Source of the DNA: Lepas anatifera
Lineage: Eukaryota > Arthropoda > Thecostraca > Lepadidae
DNA length: 64,000 nt
Assembly (NCBI GenBank): GCA_034440635.1
Contig: JAOTON010002196.1
Location: 501,001-565,000, forward strand
Reading direction: 5' to 3'
In this document: in pieces, positions 10,740-23,074 of the stretch
How the letters are laid out: every line of letters begins with the position of its first letter
How positions within the stretch are numbered: position 1 is the first letter of the stretch
Notes under the pieces: generated by a model
The model's input: only the letters and a program-made list of their open reading frames with translations
Told to the model about the DNA's origin: nothing
The model's database searches: none
Translations under genes and position numbers: made by a program

Positions 10740-11440
10740 GCGACAAACGCCCTCCCTCTCTTCCCTCCCTCGGCTAACGTTGGCCCGGGCCCCATTCCTC
10801 TCCACCCAGGAGAAGGGTATTTTGAGGCTCCTGACTTTAACGAACCCGACCGCCGGCTGGCCGTTGTCGACTCTGCTACCATCTCGCCTACCGAGAAGAG
10901 GCATTGATAGTGGAGCATATCAGGACGATACAAAACAAAGTATTTCTAGGAATTGTTGAAAATTGCTCTAAAGATACATTCCCTGATGCATGCTTAAAGA
11001 CAGTACTATTTCCATTGATAAATTTCCTCTGAATTTCTCGCATTACAAGTGAACGCGCCTCCACCAATCAGCGGTCGTAATCCACTGGGAGCTGCATGCC
11101 TGCGGGGCACGGAGGTTAGAGGTCACGCTGGGCACCGCCGCCGACGCCGAGTCAAGGCCTCGTGGGAAAGGGTCGTGGGGCGGATGATAATACCTACTTG
11201 TGGAGTGGTGAGGGGTAGTTGATAAGTGTCCGATGTTCTGAGGACAGGTGTAGGAAGCGTTTTGCAGATGTGGGGGGATATATATAAGTGAGGTGCTTGC
11301 ACCGTATGTGGTGTTGATAACACTGGTAAAATATGAGTTCCTTTAATGAGCTCGGTATGTGAATGTGCCCGGGCGGAAAAATGACGGGCGCTGAATTCGA
11401 GTCTGTGATTCTTACGACAGTTGGTTATGTGCTGGATATT
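10740..11440 (+). repeat. Low-copy dispersed duplication (copy 1)
   Basis: This region matches 25900-26560 in direct orientation with scattered indels. The best conserved part holds ACAAGTGAACGCGCCTCCAC followed by CCAATCAGCGG (CCAAT at 11064-11068), a GGTTAGAGGTCACGCTGGGC block and GGCGGATGATAATACC. No long conserved protein is visible between the two copies. Confidence 0.65.
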
Positions 11441-11981
11441 TCTCAAGATTTAAATTTATCTGATCAAAGTGGTTTGTGGCCTACATTTTTCGCTATTGGT
11501 CTTGTGAACTTTAGCTGACATGATCGCAATTAGATATTGGTTATTATTATGAGTAATTATTAGCAGTGTTGCCGTTATTAGAACATGACCTTCAACGCTC
11601 AGGGCTTTCGAATAGTATTTAATTGAGTGGATCTAGGTCTCTTAGTGACGTTACAGGTCGGAACAACGTTGGAAATTGTGAATCCCAGCAAAAGCGAAAA
11701 CATTTATAGCAGAGGTTCATTTTTCCACGCCAAAATTTCCCGCACCAGCTAAGATGGGTACGAGGATGGGAAAGGTTTAGAGATGACCCTGCTGAAAGTT
11801 TTAGGAAGTCTTTCACACGGTGGGAATTTTCGGAACATCTAAGATTTGAAGTATGCTGAAAAGATTTTAAAAATCGATCAGATTGGTACAAAAAGTACCT
11901 TCCGAACGAACGAAACGTTTAAAACTGTTTTTATTGACGGACACAGTCTCCCAAGTTGATAAATATGTACCAATAGTTTAC
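11441..11981. other. Non-coding stretch, nothing recognised
   Basis: Mixed-composition sequence between the low-copy duplication and the hAT MITE. No gene or known repeat is evident. Confidence 0.5.
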
Positions 11982-11989
11982 GTCGGAGG

Positions 11990-12234
11990 CAGGGGCGTAG
12001 CCAAGGGGGGTGGCGGCAGGGATAGCCGCCCCCCCCGAGGGCCCGAATGGCCCCCTGAGGACACGGGCCGCGCGAAGCGCGGCTCGCCCACACTATGCTC
12101 TCTTAAGCTCTCTTCAGCACTCTATTCTGTAACAAGCAGGGCCCTTTTTACCCATCAGGGCCCTTTTGGCGCTGTCGAAGGGGCCCTTTTCGGGGCGCCC
12201 TCCTCCCCCGAGTGAAATCCTGGCTACGCCCCTG
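11990..12234 (+). mobile_element. hAT-type MITE (CAGGGGCGTAGCCA family)
   Basis: A 245-bp element with inverted ends CAGGGGCGTAGCCAAGG and CCTGGCTACGCCCCTG. It is flanked by a perfect 8-bp duplication GTCGGAGG (11982-11989 and 12235-12242). Eight-bp duplications with CAGGGG ends are typical of hAT transposons. The interior repeats AGGGCCC words. Related copies are at 17109-17379 and 36342-37053. There is no transposase. Confidence 0.9.
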
Positions 12235-12299
12235 GTCGGAGGCGTGCCAAAAGAGGATTCGGTCCGTTCCTTATTTTAGGGGCTATGGCGGGATTCCCC

Positions 12300-13180
12300 T
12301 TGGATCCGCCCTGAGTCAATGTCAAATAGTGTAAGAAAACTCGGGAGTAATTAGTCCAGTTCGACCCTATTGGGTCAGATAGCCCCGCACGTCCATGGTA
12401 CGTACATCACCTTTCACTTTGATTAATGCTAGTGAGTCGGACTCAGATGTAGTGTAGAATCTTTAGGGTGCTTTTTCTATGTTTCGGGGAGCCTTTCTGG
12501 CTTTCATGGGAGTTTGCATACCCTGGAAAGTGCACAATTATAGGTACACGGTTACGTAAATTATGGACGGCTCCCAGCCTGGTGTTTGTCATGAGATATA
12601 TGATGTCAGAAGTTTTAGATTCATCACCGGAGGAAGGAAAGTGGAAACTTCTGGTTCCTTGGTATTACCGAACCTGTAATCCCTACCACAGCGTCGGAAT
12701 AGGGGTGGCAGATGGGGTTTGGCGCCCATTTTCATCCAAAATTGATCTCAATTGTACTCAAACTGGAGAACAAAAGAGCGGAAGGCTTATAATCGGCACC
12801 TGGAGACAGTAATAAGGAGCCTGAATCCGACTAGTTTTTACCCTGAAGTGAATTTTTCGTGCCAGCAGGGGTTGAAAATGAAGTATCCCCCAGTTTGTGT
12901 CGGCGGCGACGCTTGTGATCTCTCCGAAGGAAGAATATATTCACAATTGAACTGCAAAAACGCTCACTATGCGTTCATTGCTGGGTATACTGTACCGGTG
13001 AGCAGATGTCGCCTGTGACTACACTGTACCGCAGTACACGAGCTCTATATGTGCGTAAGATCCGGGGGCAACGGGCCTTGGGCGGGTCCAGGGACAAGAG
13101 AGAGGTCCCCATTCACCCACCTGGCACTCCCACGATGCGCCCCTCCGCCCCCGAAACCGCACCGGAACTCCTCCCCCAAC
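12300..13180 (-). repeat. Dispersed repeat, right arm of outer inverted pair
   Basis: Inverted, diverged copy of 3500-4470, described there. Frames translated from it have no protein-like signature shared between the copies. Confidence 0.7.
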
Positions 13181-14300
13181 ACCCCTGAACGGCCGCCTCC
13201 TCCAGCAATATGCACGTTGGCGCCTCCACAATGCAATCTGGTGCCCCTATAATACATAAAATCTTCAGAGCTGGTGCCCCCCCCAACCTAAAAGGTGGTC
13301 TCTCCAGGCCAAAATGGTGTCCCCAGCCAGTGTTCGTTCCCATAAAAATTCTGGATCAGCCCATGCCAAGGGCATCCCAGTATGTCTACATTTTACCCTT
13401 CCATGGGGATTCAGAATAGCTTAAAATGACCCTTGAACCCGCAGCATTCTGGACGGTTCTCCGCTTATGGTTCGGCTCCATAGTCAATAATTTAAAAAAT
13501 CAGATTCTAGTGTCTATTTTCAGTCTGCTCTATTCCTGGGTCAATTCTAGGCTAGAATCAAAATTTGGTTCAAGTTTTATAAAGTTTTAAATCTCCTGTG
13601 AATAAACAACTGAATCGATTCTGCATGGATTAGAACCAGAACTTTTGAACGCCACTTCCAAGGAAATCCAAGCAGTAGTATTGCTTCTTTGCCCACATAA
13701 AAACGCAGCTAACTCCTCATTGGCTTAGGCTGCAAAGCACCTGCGACATCGAAACGTTGACGTCACTGTTTCGCAGGCCAGTGGCGGAAGCCATTGCATC
13801 CCCAAACGGAAAACTGGGGAACATTATTTTTGCCCCCCCTAAGCTGCCGTCCTTCCTTTTACCTTGGCTACTTTTTTATTTTATAAGCAAGGTTCTACTG
13901 CTTGAACTGAACCAGTCAGCTTCAAACAGAACCTGTCAACTTCAGTGTAAACAATAGACCTTGGTCTTCTTGATGTTTAAAATCGCTTTTGAGCGACTGA
14001 TCTTGGATAGCAAAAGCAAGCATCTTGTGGCCACATCGTTCACCCTGTTTGCCTTCCGATGTGGGTATACCCCCACCCAACGTACCGGCTAGATCCGCCA
14101 CTCTCGCAGGCAACAGTTAGCATTGGCGGAGGCACTTCTACTTGCCAACTTGAACCGAAACCGGAACCCCAATGGTTTTGAAAATCCATGTTAGTGTGAT
14201 GGATTTGTTAACGGTACTCTCCTTTGACAATAGCCTAAGCAAATCTTAAGTGCACTGCCGGGTCCAGACTTTCATGGGGGGGGGGCAGGATAGGGGGCTC
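13181..14300. other. Non-coding stretch with a small shared block
   Basis: No gene is recognised. The segment 14150-14230 (around CCCCAATGGTTTTGAAAATCC) is repeated in diverged form at 25535-25625, so part of this stretch belongs to a low-copy duplication. Confidence 0.5.
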
Positions 14301-14307
14301 AACCCTA

Positions 14308-14680
14308 CACTGTAAAAATGTACACTGCATTTTAGATGCTAATCACCATGCTAAATGAGTGCTTGAAGCCCCTAATCTCTCTTATCCTGCTTGGTTTTAG
14401 CAGGTTGATTAGAGACGGTGCTTAGTTGGAGGCGGTGCTTGGTTTTAGTATCAAGAAGCTAAAAAACGAAAAATCTGCCTTGCCAAGTTTTAGCACCTTG
14501 ACACAACTTCAAGCATTCTTCGTCTAACTGGGGTGCTTGTGTCTAGCAGCTTGGAATTTGGCGGGAAACGGGCGGCTAGAAACAAGCACCCCATGCTGAC
14601 AATAAGCCACCCTGCTTAAAATAAGCAGCCACAGAGTGAAACAAGCCTAGGGTGCTTAGGCAAGTAAAGTCGGCCATCTT
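14308..14680 (+). mobile_element. CACTG-ended, GTGCTTA-rich DNA element fragment
   Basis: Starts CACTGTAAAAATG at 14308. It then carries many GGTGCTTA / TAAGCACC words, including the near-palindrome CCTGCTTAAAATAAGCAGCC, which is also present at 22770-22790. The opposite terminus type, TTTTACAGTG, is seen at 23065-23074. CACTG termini suggest a CACTA/EnSpm-like non-autonomous element; this is inferred from the ends alone. Confidence 0.5.
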
Positions 14681-15768
14681 ACCTTTCCATGTGTTGCACA
14701 TTGGAGGACTGCACACAGGGTGGAGGTAAGTGCTTTATTAAGTGAATACTTAAATGCTCTTTAGCCTGTCTTTTGTGCTGTGCAGGTCCAGTGAAAAGTT
14801 GCAAAGGAAAGCAAACTATTCTGAAGTCAGATACAATTGCTTGGCACATATACAGCTATGAACGAAATCATGGGAGGGTTGCATTTCACTACACCACACC
14901 TGGTGGACATTAAACACAAGTGTTAAGGTGAAATATAAAATCAGTTGGCAAGTACTAGACTGGCCTGAATGGTCAAGACTGAAGACAACAGACAAACATC
15001 AAAGAAGGACTGGAGTTAGGACTGGAAAAGGGAAGGCCTGGCAAATATGATTCACAGCATTTTTCTTTGTAATGTTTGTATATTCTCCTCAGAGTATAGC
15101 TCAAATTGAAACCATTCTATTTTTCATCATATGTAGCTGCCCAAAACAGTCGCATGTCCTTTTTGTTGACAAATAGTTGGGTGTTGACACATTGTTAGAG
15201 CTAGGGGCTAAGACAAGTTTGGATAATTTCTTTCCAGTTAATTTCCTGCCATGTGCATCTTAAATACTGGGGATATATCATACCCTGACTTCTCTACATC
15301 CTGCACAATACAAAAAGAAGACAGCCAATATTGCAGGCCTAACCCAGTGCATGCAGCTTTCTAAAGTCTGGTACTAACGTGAAACTTGCAAAATATTTTT
15401 AAACATATCCAGTTAAGCTTCTCTTAATACAAAGGCGAGGCAACATAATGCATAAAACAAAACATATACATCTGTTGTAACCACAAAAATTGGCTCAACT
15501 CCTCGACAAAGGAGGCCCTTGGCTTGATTTAACTACGAAATGTATGAGCAGTTTCAAACAGAAAAAGCAAATTAAACTATGAATATGCAAGAGCCCACAG
15601 AAGTGATGGGCATTCAATAAAAAACCATTCCAAAGCAAACAATCACTGAGCTAAGAATTTTCCATGTACCCGCTCTATTTTCAAAGATGGATTATACGCT
15701 CACCACTCCGGCATAAAATCAGTTTAGGGACACTGTCTAGCTGGTATCTCCAGCATCTTAAAAATATG

Positions 15769-15816
<48 letters not shown>

Positions 15817-17100
15817 TGCTAAAATTGCAGCCATTCTCCTTATTACCAGTAACATAAGACATTCACTGAAAAAACAATGAACAAAATCCATTGGACTAAC
15901 AATTCTGGATTTACATCAAGAGCATTTGCAGAACATAAAAATAGCATACCATGTGATCTTGTTGGCAACACTCTCAGTGTAGATTTATACGTTTAGGGCT
16001 GCTCCTGCCCATTTTTGTATCCATATCAATATTGGGCCAGTCAGGCCAAGGCAAGACAAGTAAGGCGGCAGACCAGACAAGACGCGCCAGCTATATATGA
16101 CCACCAGACAATACCGGCCAGCCACCAGCTTCCCAAAACTTGCCCTGAACTTGGAAAGATGCACTTGCCCGTACCAGAAAGTGTAAAATGTTTATTTGAT
16201 TTACTGGTCCCTTTACTGTCTTAAGCAGGCTCTGTGTGTATCTAAGATGACTTAATTACACCGCCCCGCTCATAGCAGTGATCAATTTCATTTTATTCAA
16301 AGTTTGCACCAATTGCACCAGAGTTATGGGATACTTACACCAAGAAGATCTCGTTGAGAGTGGCATACTACCTAGGTACCTACCTAAGCAAACAATGTAT
16401 TAGGTAAGAAAACTTGGATAATCAGATGCAGAGAAGAAAAGTCTGAAAATAACTATTGTGTTTCGCATCCTTCTTACTATTATGACATTAAATGGAAGTT
16501 CATTATGTGGTGGGCTTTGTGTTCCATCCACCTAGGTATGGGACAATTAATTGATAAGGATTTGGCACTTTGGTACTACAGCACGAATACTGAAACCATC
16601 GTAAAGAAAATTTGTCCAGGCACCACAACCTCTCCCATTTTAGATCTGCCCCACCATCACAATCAACCACGGTTCCCCACCACCTGCCACCCTTTGGCAA
16701 AATTTCCATAACTTATCGCCCCCGCTTTTTCGCGTATCTTGTCTGTGGTGCCCCCCTTATATTTACAAATATGCCTTGTTCCGAGCATTTCAAATTGAGA
16801 GAAGATACCTACGTTCGAAAGGAATTCCTTCATGCCTAAGTAACGTCACACAGGCGTACGGGGATTTTTCTACCACTGTTACTACTGAGAATATTCCAAT
16901 TTTCTGATGCCTGCTTGCAAATGCAAAAGATTGCACATAATCCAATTGTGTTCCAAATGCAGAAATAAGAAATTTGCTCTCAATTTATTTTTCAATTCAG
17001 AAAAGTTGTGATAGACCCTTGATTCACCCTGAATAGATAGTCGCATGACGTCACACCACGGACCGGCACTTGCTCTTGGAGGAGGGCTGAAATTGAGATG
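14681..17100. other. Long non-coding stretch
   Basis: About 2.4 kb of AT-rich sequence with a TA run at 15770-15813. Short open frames here (for example 16015-16224) have no recognisable domain. I see no RNA gene. Confidence 0.5.
15770..15813. repeat. (TA)n microsatellite
   Basis: About 44 bp of pure TA dinucleotides. Confidence 0.9.
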
Positions 17101-17108
17101 CCTCCGCT

Positions 17109-17379
17109 CAGGGGCGTAGCCAGGATTTCGCTCAAAAGGGGAGGGGCAGCGCACCGAAAAGGGCCCCTGCAACAGTGCCAAAAGAGCCCTGATGGGTAAA
17201 ATGGCCCTGCTTGTTACAAAATAGAGTGCTGAAGAGGGCTTCAGAGGGCCCTGTATGATATGCAAATTTCAAATTTGGCCACAGAGCATAGTGCGGCGAG
17301 CCGCGCTTCGCGCGGCCCGTGTCCTCAGGGGGCCCTCGGGGGGTGCTGTCCCGGCCGCCCCTTCCCTTGGCTACCCCTG
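17109..17379 (-). mobile_element. hAT-type MITE (CAGGGGCGTAGCCA family)
   Basis: Ends CAGGGGCGTAGCCAGG and CTTGGCTACCCCTG. Flanks CCTCCGCT and TCTCCGCC agree at 6 of 8 positions, consistent with an aged target duplication. The interior shares the GCCGCGCTTCGCGCGGCCCGTGTCCTCAGG hairpin with the copies at 11990-12234 and 36342-37053. The copy is inverted relative to 11990-12234. Confidence 0.8.
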
Positions 17380-17638
17380 TCTCCGCCAACATCAAGCAAG
17401 ATACCGGACATTAAGCACTGAAAACGCCTCCTGCTACTGATGCCGCCCCTCCGCAAGGGTGCTGAGTTAAAGTCCATCTATTAAGAATATACTGACTATA
17501 TACGGGCATAGGCGGATCCGGGGCAGGGGACGTCCCCTCGACCTCGCCCCCTGAATTCTCTCCGGTTAGTGCCCCACGATTTGCCACCTTTTTGCGGTAT
17601 TGGGCCCGTCTGGCCCCCAATCCCTATCAACATATATA

Positions 17639-18041
17639 CAGGGGCGGACGCAGACCCGAGTTTTTTTAAAGCACAACTTTTATATGACAAGGGAGACTCT
17701 CAGACTGAGGAGACAGAAACGGTTGTTCTTGAAAGAGTATACGAGAAGACGAAGTGACATAGCGCACCTCAGGTTTGGAAAGGGGGAACCCATGTCTACC
17801 TCCCTCCTAGGGGGTGGGGGGTGGGACGCTGCAATTTGGGTGCTCGACAGACCTAGTATAAGCTACCTCTCCAAAAAATGGTCGCTCTCCTGGGGGAGGG
17901 GGACGATGATTTTTTGCTCGACAGACCCAGTGTAAACACATTTTTTTAATTCTCCGGCCTTTGGGAGGGCCAAAAGATAGTTTGGCCCCCTCCAGCATTT
18001 GGGGGGGGCAAGGCCGGAATGCCCCCCCGCGTCCGCCAATG
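17639..18041 (+). mobile_element. hAT-like MITE (CAGGGGCGGACGC family)
   Basis: Ends CAGGGGCGGACGC and GCGTCCGCC-AATG. Flanks CATATATA and ACTATATA agree at 6 of 8 positions. Two similar GTGCTCGACAGACC / TTGCTCGACAGACC blocks lie inside. No coding capacity. Confidence 0.55.
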
Positions 18042-18603
18042 ACTATATAGCGCGTGCGAGCGTGAAGGTGTGGTGATCACCCGTAAAATGCCCCCGCGGG
18101 CTGGGCATTTGGCACCAGTTCAAAAAGCTGAATTCCATCATACTTAACGTTTTTTGTGGGCCCCCTCAGTCGCGGGCACCTTCCCCTGAGTCTTGAATTC
18201 GCCCTCTCCTTGAGAAAATCCCGGAGTCGCTCCTGCCTCCGCTGTCATGTTCGCGGCTCTTTATTTTCGTGCTTCTACCCGGAAATATGGTAGTTTTGTG
18301 ACCAAAGAACTTTACTTCAATTTTTGTGTCGTATTATAAGCTGCGAACAAAATTTTAAAACAAATTTTTGTTGGGTATCATGTTACAGCTCTCATTTTTA
18401 CGTTGATTATTTAAGGAATTCAAACATACGGTTTCTATGGTCAAATACCAATCCGGATAGGCGCAGTGGCGTATCCAAGAGGAGTGCAAAAATTCATCTG
18501 GCCCATTCAAAACAACCGACTTTCTGCGATTTTTTATCAAGCCCATATGCATGATTTTTACACGTTTTTTCATGTTTTCTGTTCCGTTGTTTCCCAATTC
18601 GGC

Positions 18604-18681
18604 CAGTGGCGGATCCAGGGGGACAAAAAATGCATTTGCTCCCCCCTCAGGGGGTGTTTAAACTCCCTTCCCCACCATAGG
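18604..18681 (+). mobile_element. hAT-like MITE fragment (CAGTGGCGGATCCAGG family)
   Basis: Begins CAGTGGCGGATCCAGGGGG, the terminus also seen at 57132 and inverted at 23879. Only the left part is present; the sequence then passes into the family B fragment. Confidence 0.5.
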
Positions 18682-19030
18682 TAAGGAAGTGACCTAGTGA
18701 CCTTGACATGACCTGAGGTTGGGTTATTTTTGTGTTTTGACCTAGCATAATCATATATCATTCAATTTGCCGTCATGAAGGTAAGCGAATGGTGTATGAC
18801 AAATTATTCTAACTCAACTGTCAGAGGCTAGAGCCCAAAAAAACATTACCCTAACATGCAGCTTTCTTTGACCTGTTATGACCTCAATGTTGACATGAGC
18901 CAACAATTGGCCTACGTAGTTTCTTCATGAATTTGTATGAGCTATCCACCAGCTTTCGTGTTCTTTTCGCTATTCTGCATAGGAGCCGAGTTCGAGGGGG
19001 AAGTGTTCAAATACCCGTGCCCATTATGAG
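18682..19030 (-). mobile_element. TTAA-type element family B, 5' fragment
   Basis: On the - strand it aligns with 37640-37985. It has the palindromic block GGTATTTGAACACTTCCCCC, then TCGAACTCGGCTCC, AGCTCATACAA-TTCATGAAGAAACTAC, a GAGGTCATAACAGGTCAAAG block and a final AGGTCA cluster. The 3' half of the element is absent. Confidence 0.7.
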
Positions 19031-19059
19031 ACGCTCACGCTTCGAAATGCTATTTGGTA

Positions 19060-22010
19060 TTTGATATTTGTATTTGTATTTGTATTTATTCACTTAGATC
19101 AGCAACAGGTATCTGGCCCAATTACAGCTGAAGTCATGGACATAAAAGAGAACACTAGATGAGTATTTACAATGACATATCTCCTATTGGTGGTAAAGGG
19201 ACCCAATGACTAAAAATATAAGGTAAAACACATTCAAAACGGTAAAAGTATGACTTAAAGCAGCTTAAGAGTTGATTCGACGAATGAAATTCTAAAGCAC
19301 ACGGATGATTTTAAAAGGATGATCTTTAATGTATCTTATTACACTAGACTTAAAACTAGCATGTGGTGAATTAAACGGATCCCCTCGGGGCAGCGACCGA
19401 CTGTGCGTTAAAGCAGCACCGCCCGGCGAAACAAGCCTCTTTTCACCGTCTCAACTCGAGGCACCGGCACGTGCAGGAAATGGTGAGGCGCCCCCTGGTT
19501 CTTCGCTGGGGCACATGCAGTGGGAAACTCCCAAGCAGGGAGCGGAGTCTACTCTACCGGAGATAATTTTATGAACAAAGCAAATGTCGTACTGTAGTCT
19601 CCTCTGGGACAAGCTGCTAATTTTGAAAAGCTGTAAGAGATCATGATATGTTAGTGATTGAGAGGGCTGAGATGTATGGTTTTGAAATGCAAGCCAAATG
19701 AGAAACTTATGCTGAACCCTTTCTAATCTATCCAAATGACACTTCGCAGCTCCGCCCCAGAGGATACACCCATATTCCAGAATTGAACGAATATTTCCAA
19801 AGTATGCTGCCAAAATAGGTCCCACTTTGAACCTGCCCCCACCTGGCCGGTCTGAAGAGAACGCATAAGGAGACCCAACATTTTGTTAGCTTTGCTGACG
19901 GTAAAATCTACATGGTCCGCAAAATTCAATTTCGAGTCTAGCCAAATACCGAGATCGCGAACTTTTTCCATATGTTCCAAAGAGGTGCCCTGAATTTGAT
20001 ATGTGGCCGGTATAAAGTTCTTTTTAATGTGATTCGAAACGAGTGGCATTTTGAAGGGTTTAAATTCAGTTTCCAAGCCTCCGACCACGTAATCAGCCTA
20101 TCAAGATCCTCCTGAAGAAGTCTAGAATCTGCCGGAGAGCAAATTTTGTGGTATAGCTTCACGTCGTCAGCAAAGAGCAAAGAGTTTGTTTGAATTTCTT
20201 CCGGAAGATCGTTTATGAAGAGGGCGAAAAGCAAAGGAGAGAGCTGACTACCTTCCGGCGTTCCAGAGCGCACTTCCGTCCAACTAGAACACTTCCCATT
20301 TAGAATGACGCGTTGTTTTCGACAGCAAAGAAATGAAGTGAGCCAAGACAGAGCCTTTCCGGAAACGTTGTAAGACTTTTTAGCTTAAAGAGCAGGAGTT
20401 TATGATTTACGCTCTGGAACGCCGCAGAATAGTCAGTATAAATAACGTCAGTTTGATGGCCGGAAGAGATAGTGTCCAGCTGTTTTCAGAAGGGTTGCCA
20501 AATTAGTATCGCACGATCGGCGTGGGACAAAGCCGTGTTGGTTTTCGGAAAGTACTGGCAACACATGCGTCAGAAGGGTCTGTTATATGCACCTCTCCAA
20601 AACCTTACCAAATAGAGGGAGAAGCGAGACGCTGCGATAATTTTGTGGTAACTTTTGACCCCTTTTAAATATTGGAACAATATTGGCCTCCGCCCACCTG
20701 CTCGGGAATACCCCTCATCTGTCGACTTTTTAAACAGAATGCAAAGTGGAATGGCCAACTCCTCACGACATTCCTTAATTATCCTAGCACTTATATTATC
20801 TGGCCCACATGCGTTATGCACTGCAACTCGTCCAAGATAGTCCGTACTGTTCCCTCTGATATGGTTAATGTGTCTAGCGATGGCAGCTCATGTTCAGTGA
20901 CAGCCGGGAATTCCTCAACATCTGGTGAAGTGAATTTGCTTGCAAATGTCGCGTTTAGCAGGTTGGCTTTTCTGTGTCCCCACTTATTTTTTTTGACCGT
21001 CCATCAGATTTGGAATTTTTGCCTTGTTACCCTTAATGCACTGAAGGTAAGACCAAAACCGTTTTGGGTTTGTCTTAAAATTTCCGATCATACCTTGAAG
21101 GTATTTAAAATATTTGTGAGAGGAATGTTTTGAAAGGCGCCGTTTATCCGAAAATTGTCGGGTTGATTCATCGTTTTGTCTCTTTTCATCCTCTTAAAGC
21201 TGCTTCTTTCTCTCTTAAAGCCCGCCTAGCCTAGCGTCAAACCAGGGGGACATCGTCGGTGCAAGGTGACAGTTGGAACATGGTCCTGTATGGCAGCCTG
21301 TAAAACATCGTAAAATACATCTATCGCTGCATCGGTGTTCGATCTAGCATAGCCTCCACGGAAAAAGCTGCTACGGCGCATGCCGTCAAAGTCCGCCCTC
21401 TTGTAATTTAATGCCGTGGACCTATTAACAACAGGTGCCTGAGGTGCCGTTACTCTAACCTCACTGATAACTTCTAAATGATCAGAGAAGAACACACCAG
21501 GCCGTACGCTTGAATTCACGGGAGCGGACTTCGAAAACACCAAGTCTAAAAGTTGTCTTTTCGCGTGGGTTCAGCTACTGTTTGGGATGCACCAGCAATG
21601 TCGCACTTTCTAACATAAAAACTGCCCGCTCTGTTATTCTCACATACTCGGAGTGCATTCATAAGTCCCTAATTCGCCTCTCCATACCACTTCACATCCG
21701 GTGTGTTAAAATCTCCTAGGAACACTGAGGCCTGCCCGGATACCTGGCTGCAATGTCACACATCATTTCCATACACTTTTAAGGCATTCATATCACTTGG
21801 GGGCAGTAAATAGTGCACATGAGCATCTTGGGCACCGTGCCTATCTCGATGACTAGAGACTCGGTGCCGTCTGCTTCAAGGTCAAGTCGCCTTACAGTCG
21901 GAAATTTGTCTCTTACGGCACACGCCACTCCCCAGCATGAGTTGGTCGGTCTCTTCTGTACCATACATGATCAAGTTACCCAACGATTTCAAGGGGGCGG
22001 TTTTAAATTA
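19060..22010 (-). mobile_element. Non-LTR retrotransposon (LINE) with APE endonuclease and RT, decayed
   Basis: Read on the - strand the fragments come in the order expected for an APE-type LINE. Around 21930-21700 are endonuclease pieces (GVACAVRDKF, SLVIEIG, CTIYCPP, GDFNTPD), and at 21543-21226 a piece with the FFSDHLEV motif. The start of the RT domain (CGPDNISARIIKEC) follows near 20820. The RT core is at 20273-19938, with GTPEGSQLSPLLF and the catalytic FADDVKLY. The thumb/C-terminal region is at 20088-19451 (LGIWLDSKLNFADHV, SILEYGCILWGG, LERVQHKF). Several frameshifts and stops separate these pieces, so it is inactive. The 3' end carries AATAAATACAAATACAAATA-type repeats at 19095-19060. 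The tail and motif order suit the CR1/Jockey/L2 group; I cannot place it more exactly. Confidence 0.88.
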
Positions 22011-22570
22011 ATGCCTAAATATATTTAAGACCAGACCATGTCTGTCAATATGCAAGTTTTCGACATTGATAAGTATGAACAAGTATACAAACATCAAGTA
22101 CAAGGAACAAGCAAACAAGTTCAAACAGCAAACAAGTACAAGTACAAACGTCTTATTTTTCCTGAATTTCGTCTGAAACTCAAGTTTCATTTCCCCTCAG
22201 AAAAGTGGGGGGGGGCAGGGACCCCCTGAGCCCCCGGTTCCTATATGCCTGTGTGCTGTATAACCCGTATAACCTGTCTCTGCCGGTGGCGGTGCGCGCG
22301 TTACGCCCAGGCTGCCCATCAGCCACTTCGTATAAGTGAGAGATTAAAATGAGTGTCAAAACAGTGTTGATTGAAGCCGTTAAAAGTGCGCGATATAAAT
22401 GTAGCAGTGAAGTGACAATGTGGCGAAAGACACTTCGCGCCGGTGTGTCTGTGTGTACTGCTTCGGTCCTTGTTTCCAATACAAATTTCCATCAAAAAGT
22501 GGTATTTTCCGGTTAATACGCAAGGTGGTTGGTAAATGTACCCAGGGGCTGCTTGGATCTAGCAGCGTCA
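22011..22570. other. Non-coding stretch, nothing recognised
   Basis: Includes an imperfect CAAGTA/AAACAAG-rich tract around 22070-22150. No gene is recognised. Confidence 0.5.
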
Positions 22571-22572
22571 TG

Positions 22573-23074
22573 GTGCTGAAATTTGACATCTGGACAGAAA
22601 CAGCCTTAGGGTGCTAAATGGTGCGCACCCTATGGGTGCTTTGTTCAAGCATCTAAGAGCTAATACGGTGCTAGGTTCAAGCACCTAAAGGCTATTCAGG
22701 TGCTAAGTTCAAGCACCTAAGGTGCTAGTTAGGTGCTAACAAAGCCGTATTATCAGGTGCTAGCTTTAAGCACCCTGCTTAAAATAAGCAGCTTTTCCTA
22801 AGGGTGCTTAAAATAAGCACCCCTGTGGTGCTGAAATTTGCCACCTGGATAGAAGGAGCTTTAGGGTGCTAAATCAGAAGCACCCTATGGGTGCTTACTT
22901 CAAGCATCTAGGGTGCTAATTGGGTGCTAAGAAAGTCTTAAATTTGGGTGCTAGCTTTAAGCACCCTGCTTAAAATAAGCATCTTTTTCCTAAGGGTGCT
23001 TAAAACCAGCATCCCTGTGGTGCTGAAATTTGACACCTCATTAGCACCACTAGGGTGCTAATCTATTTTACAGT
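22573..23074 (-). mobile_element. GTGCTTA-rich CACTG-type element with tandem units
   Basis: Ends TTTTACAGTG at 23074, the inverted form of the CACTGTAAAA end at 14308. It contains two tandem units starting at GTGCTGAAATTTG-like words (about 22573 and 22830), and a third start at 23019. Each unit carries many AGGTGCTA / TAAGCACC words and CCTGCTTAAAATAAGCA. The other terminus is not visible. Confidence 0.5.

Noticed and set aside
18472..18600. A second CAGTGGCG-type MITE starting at 18472
   Set aside because: A left end (CAGTGGCGTATCCAAG) is visible, but no matching right end or target duplication could be found.
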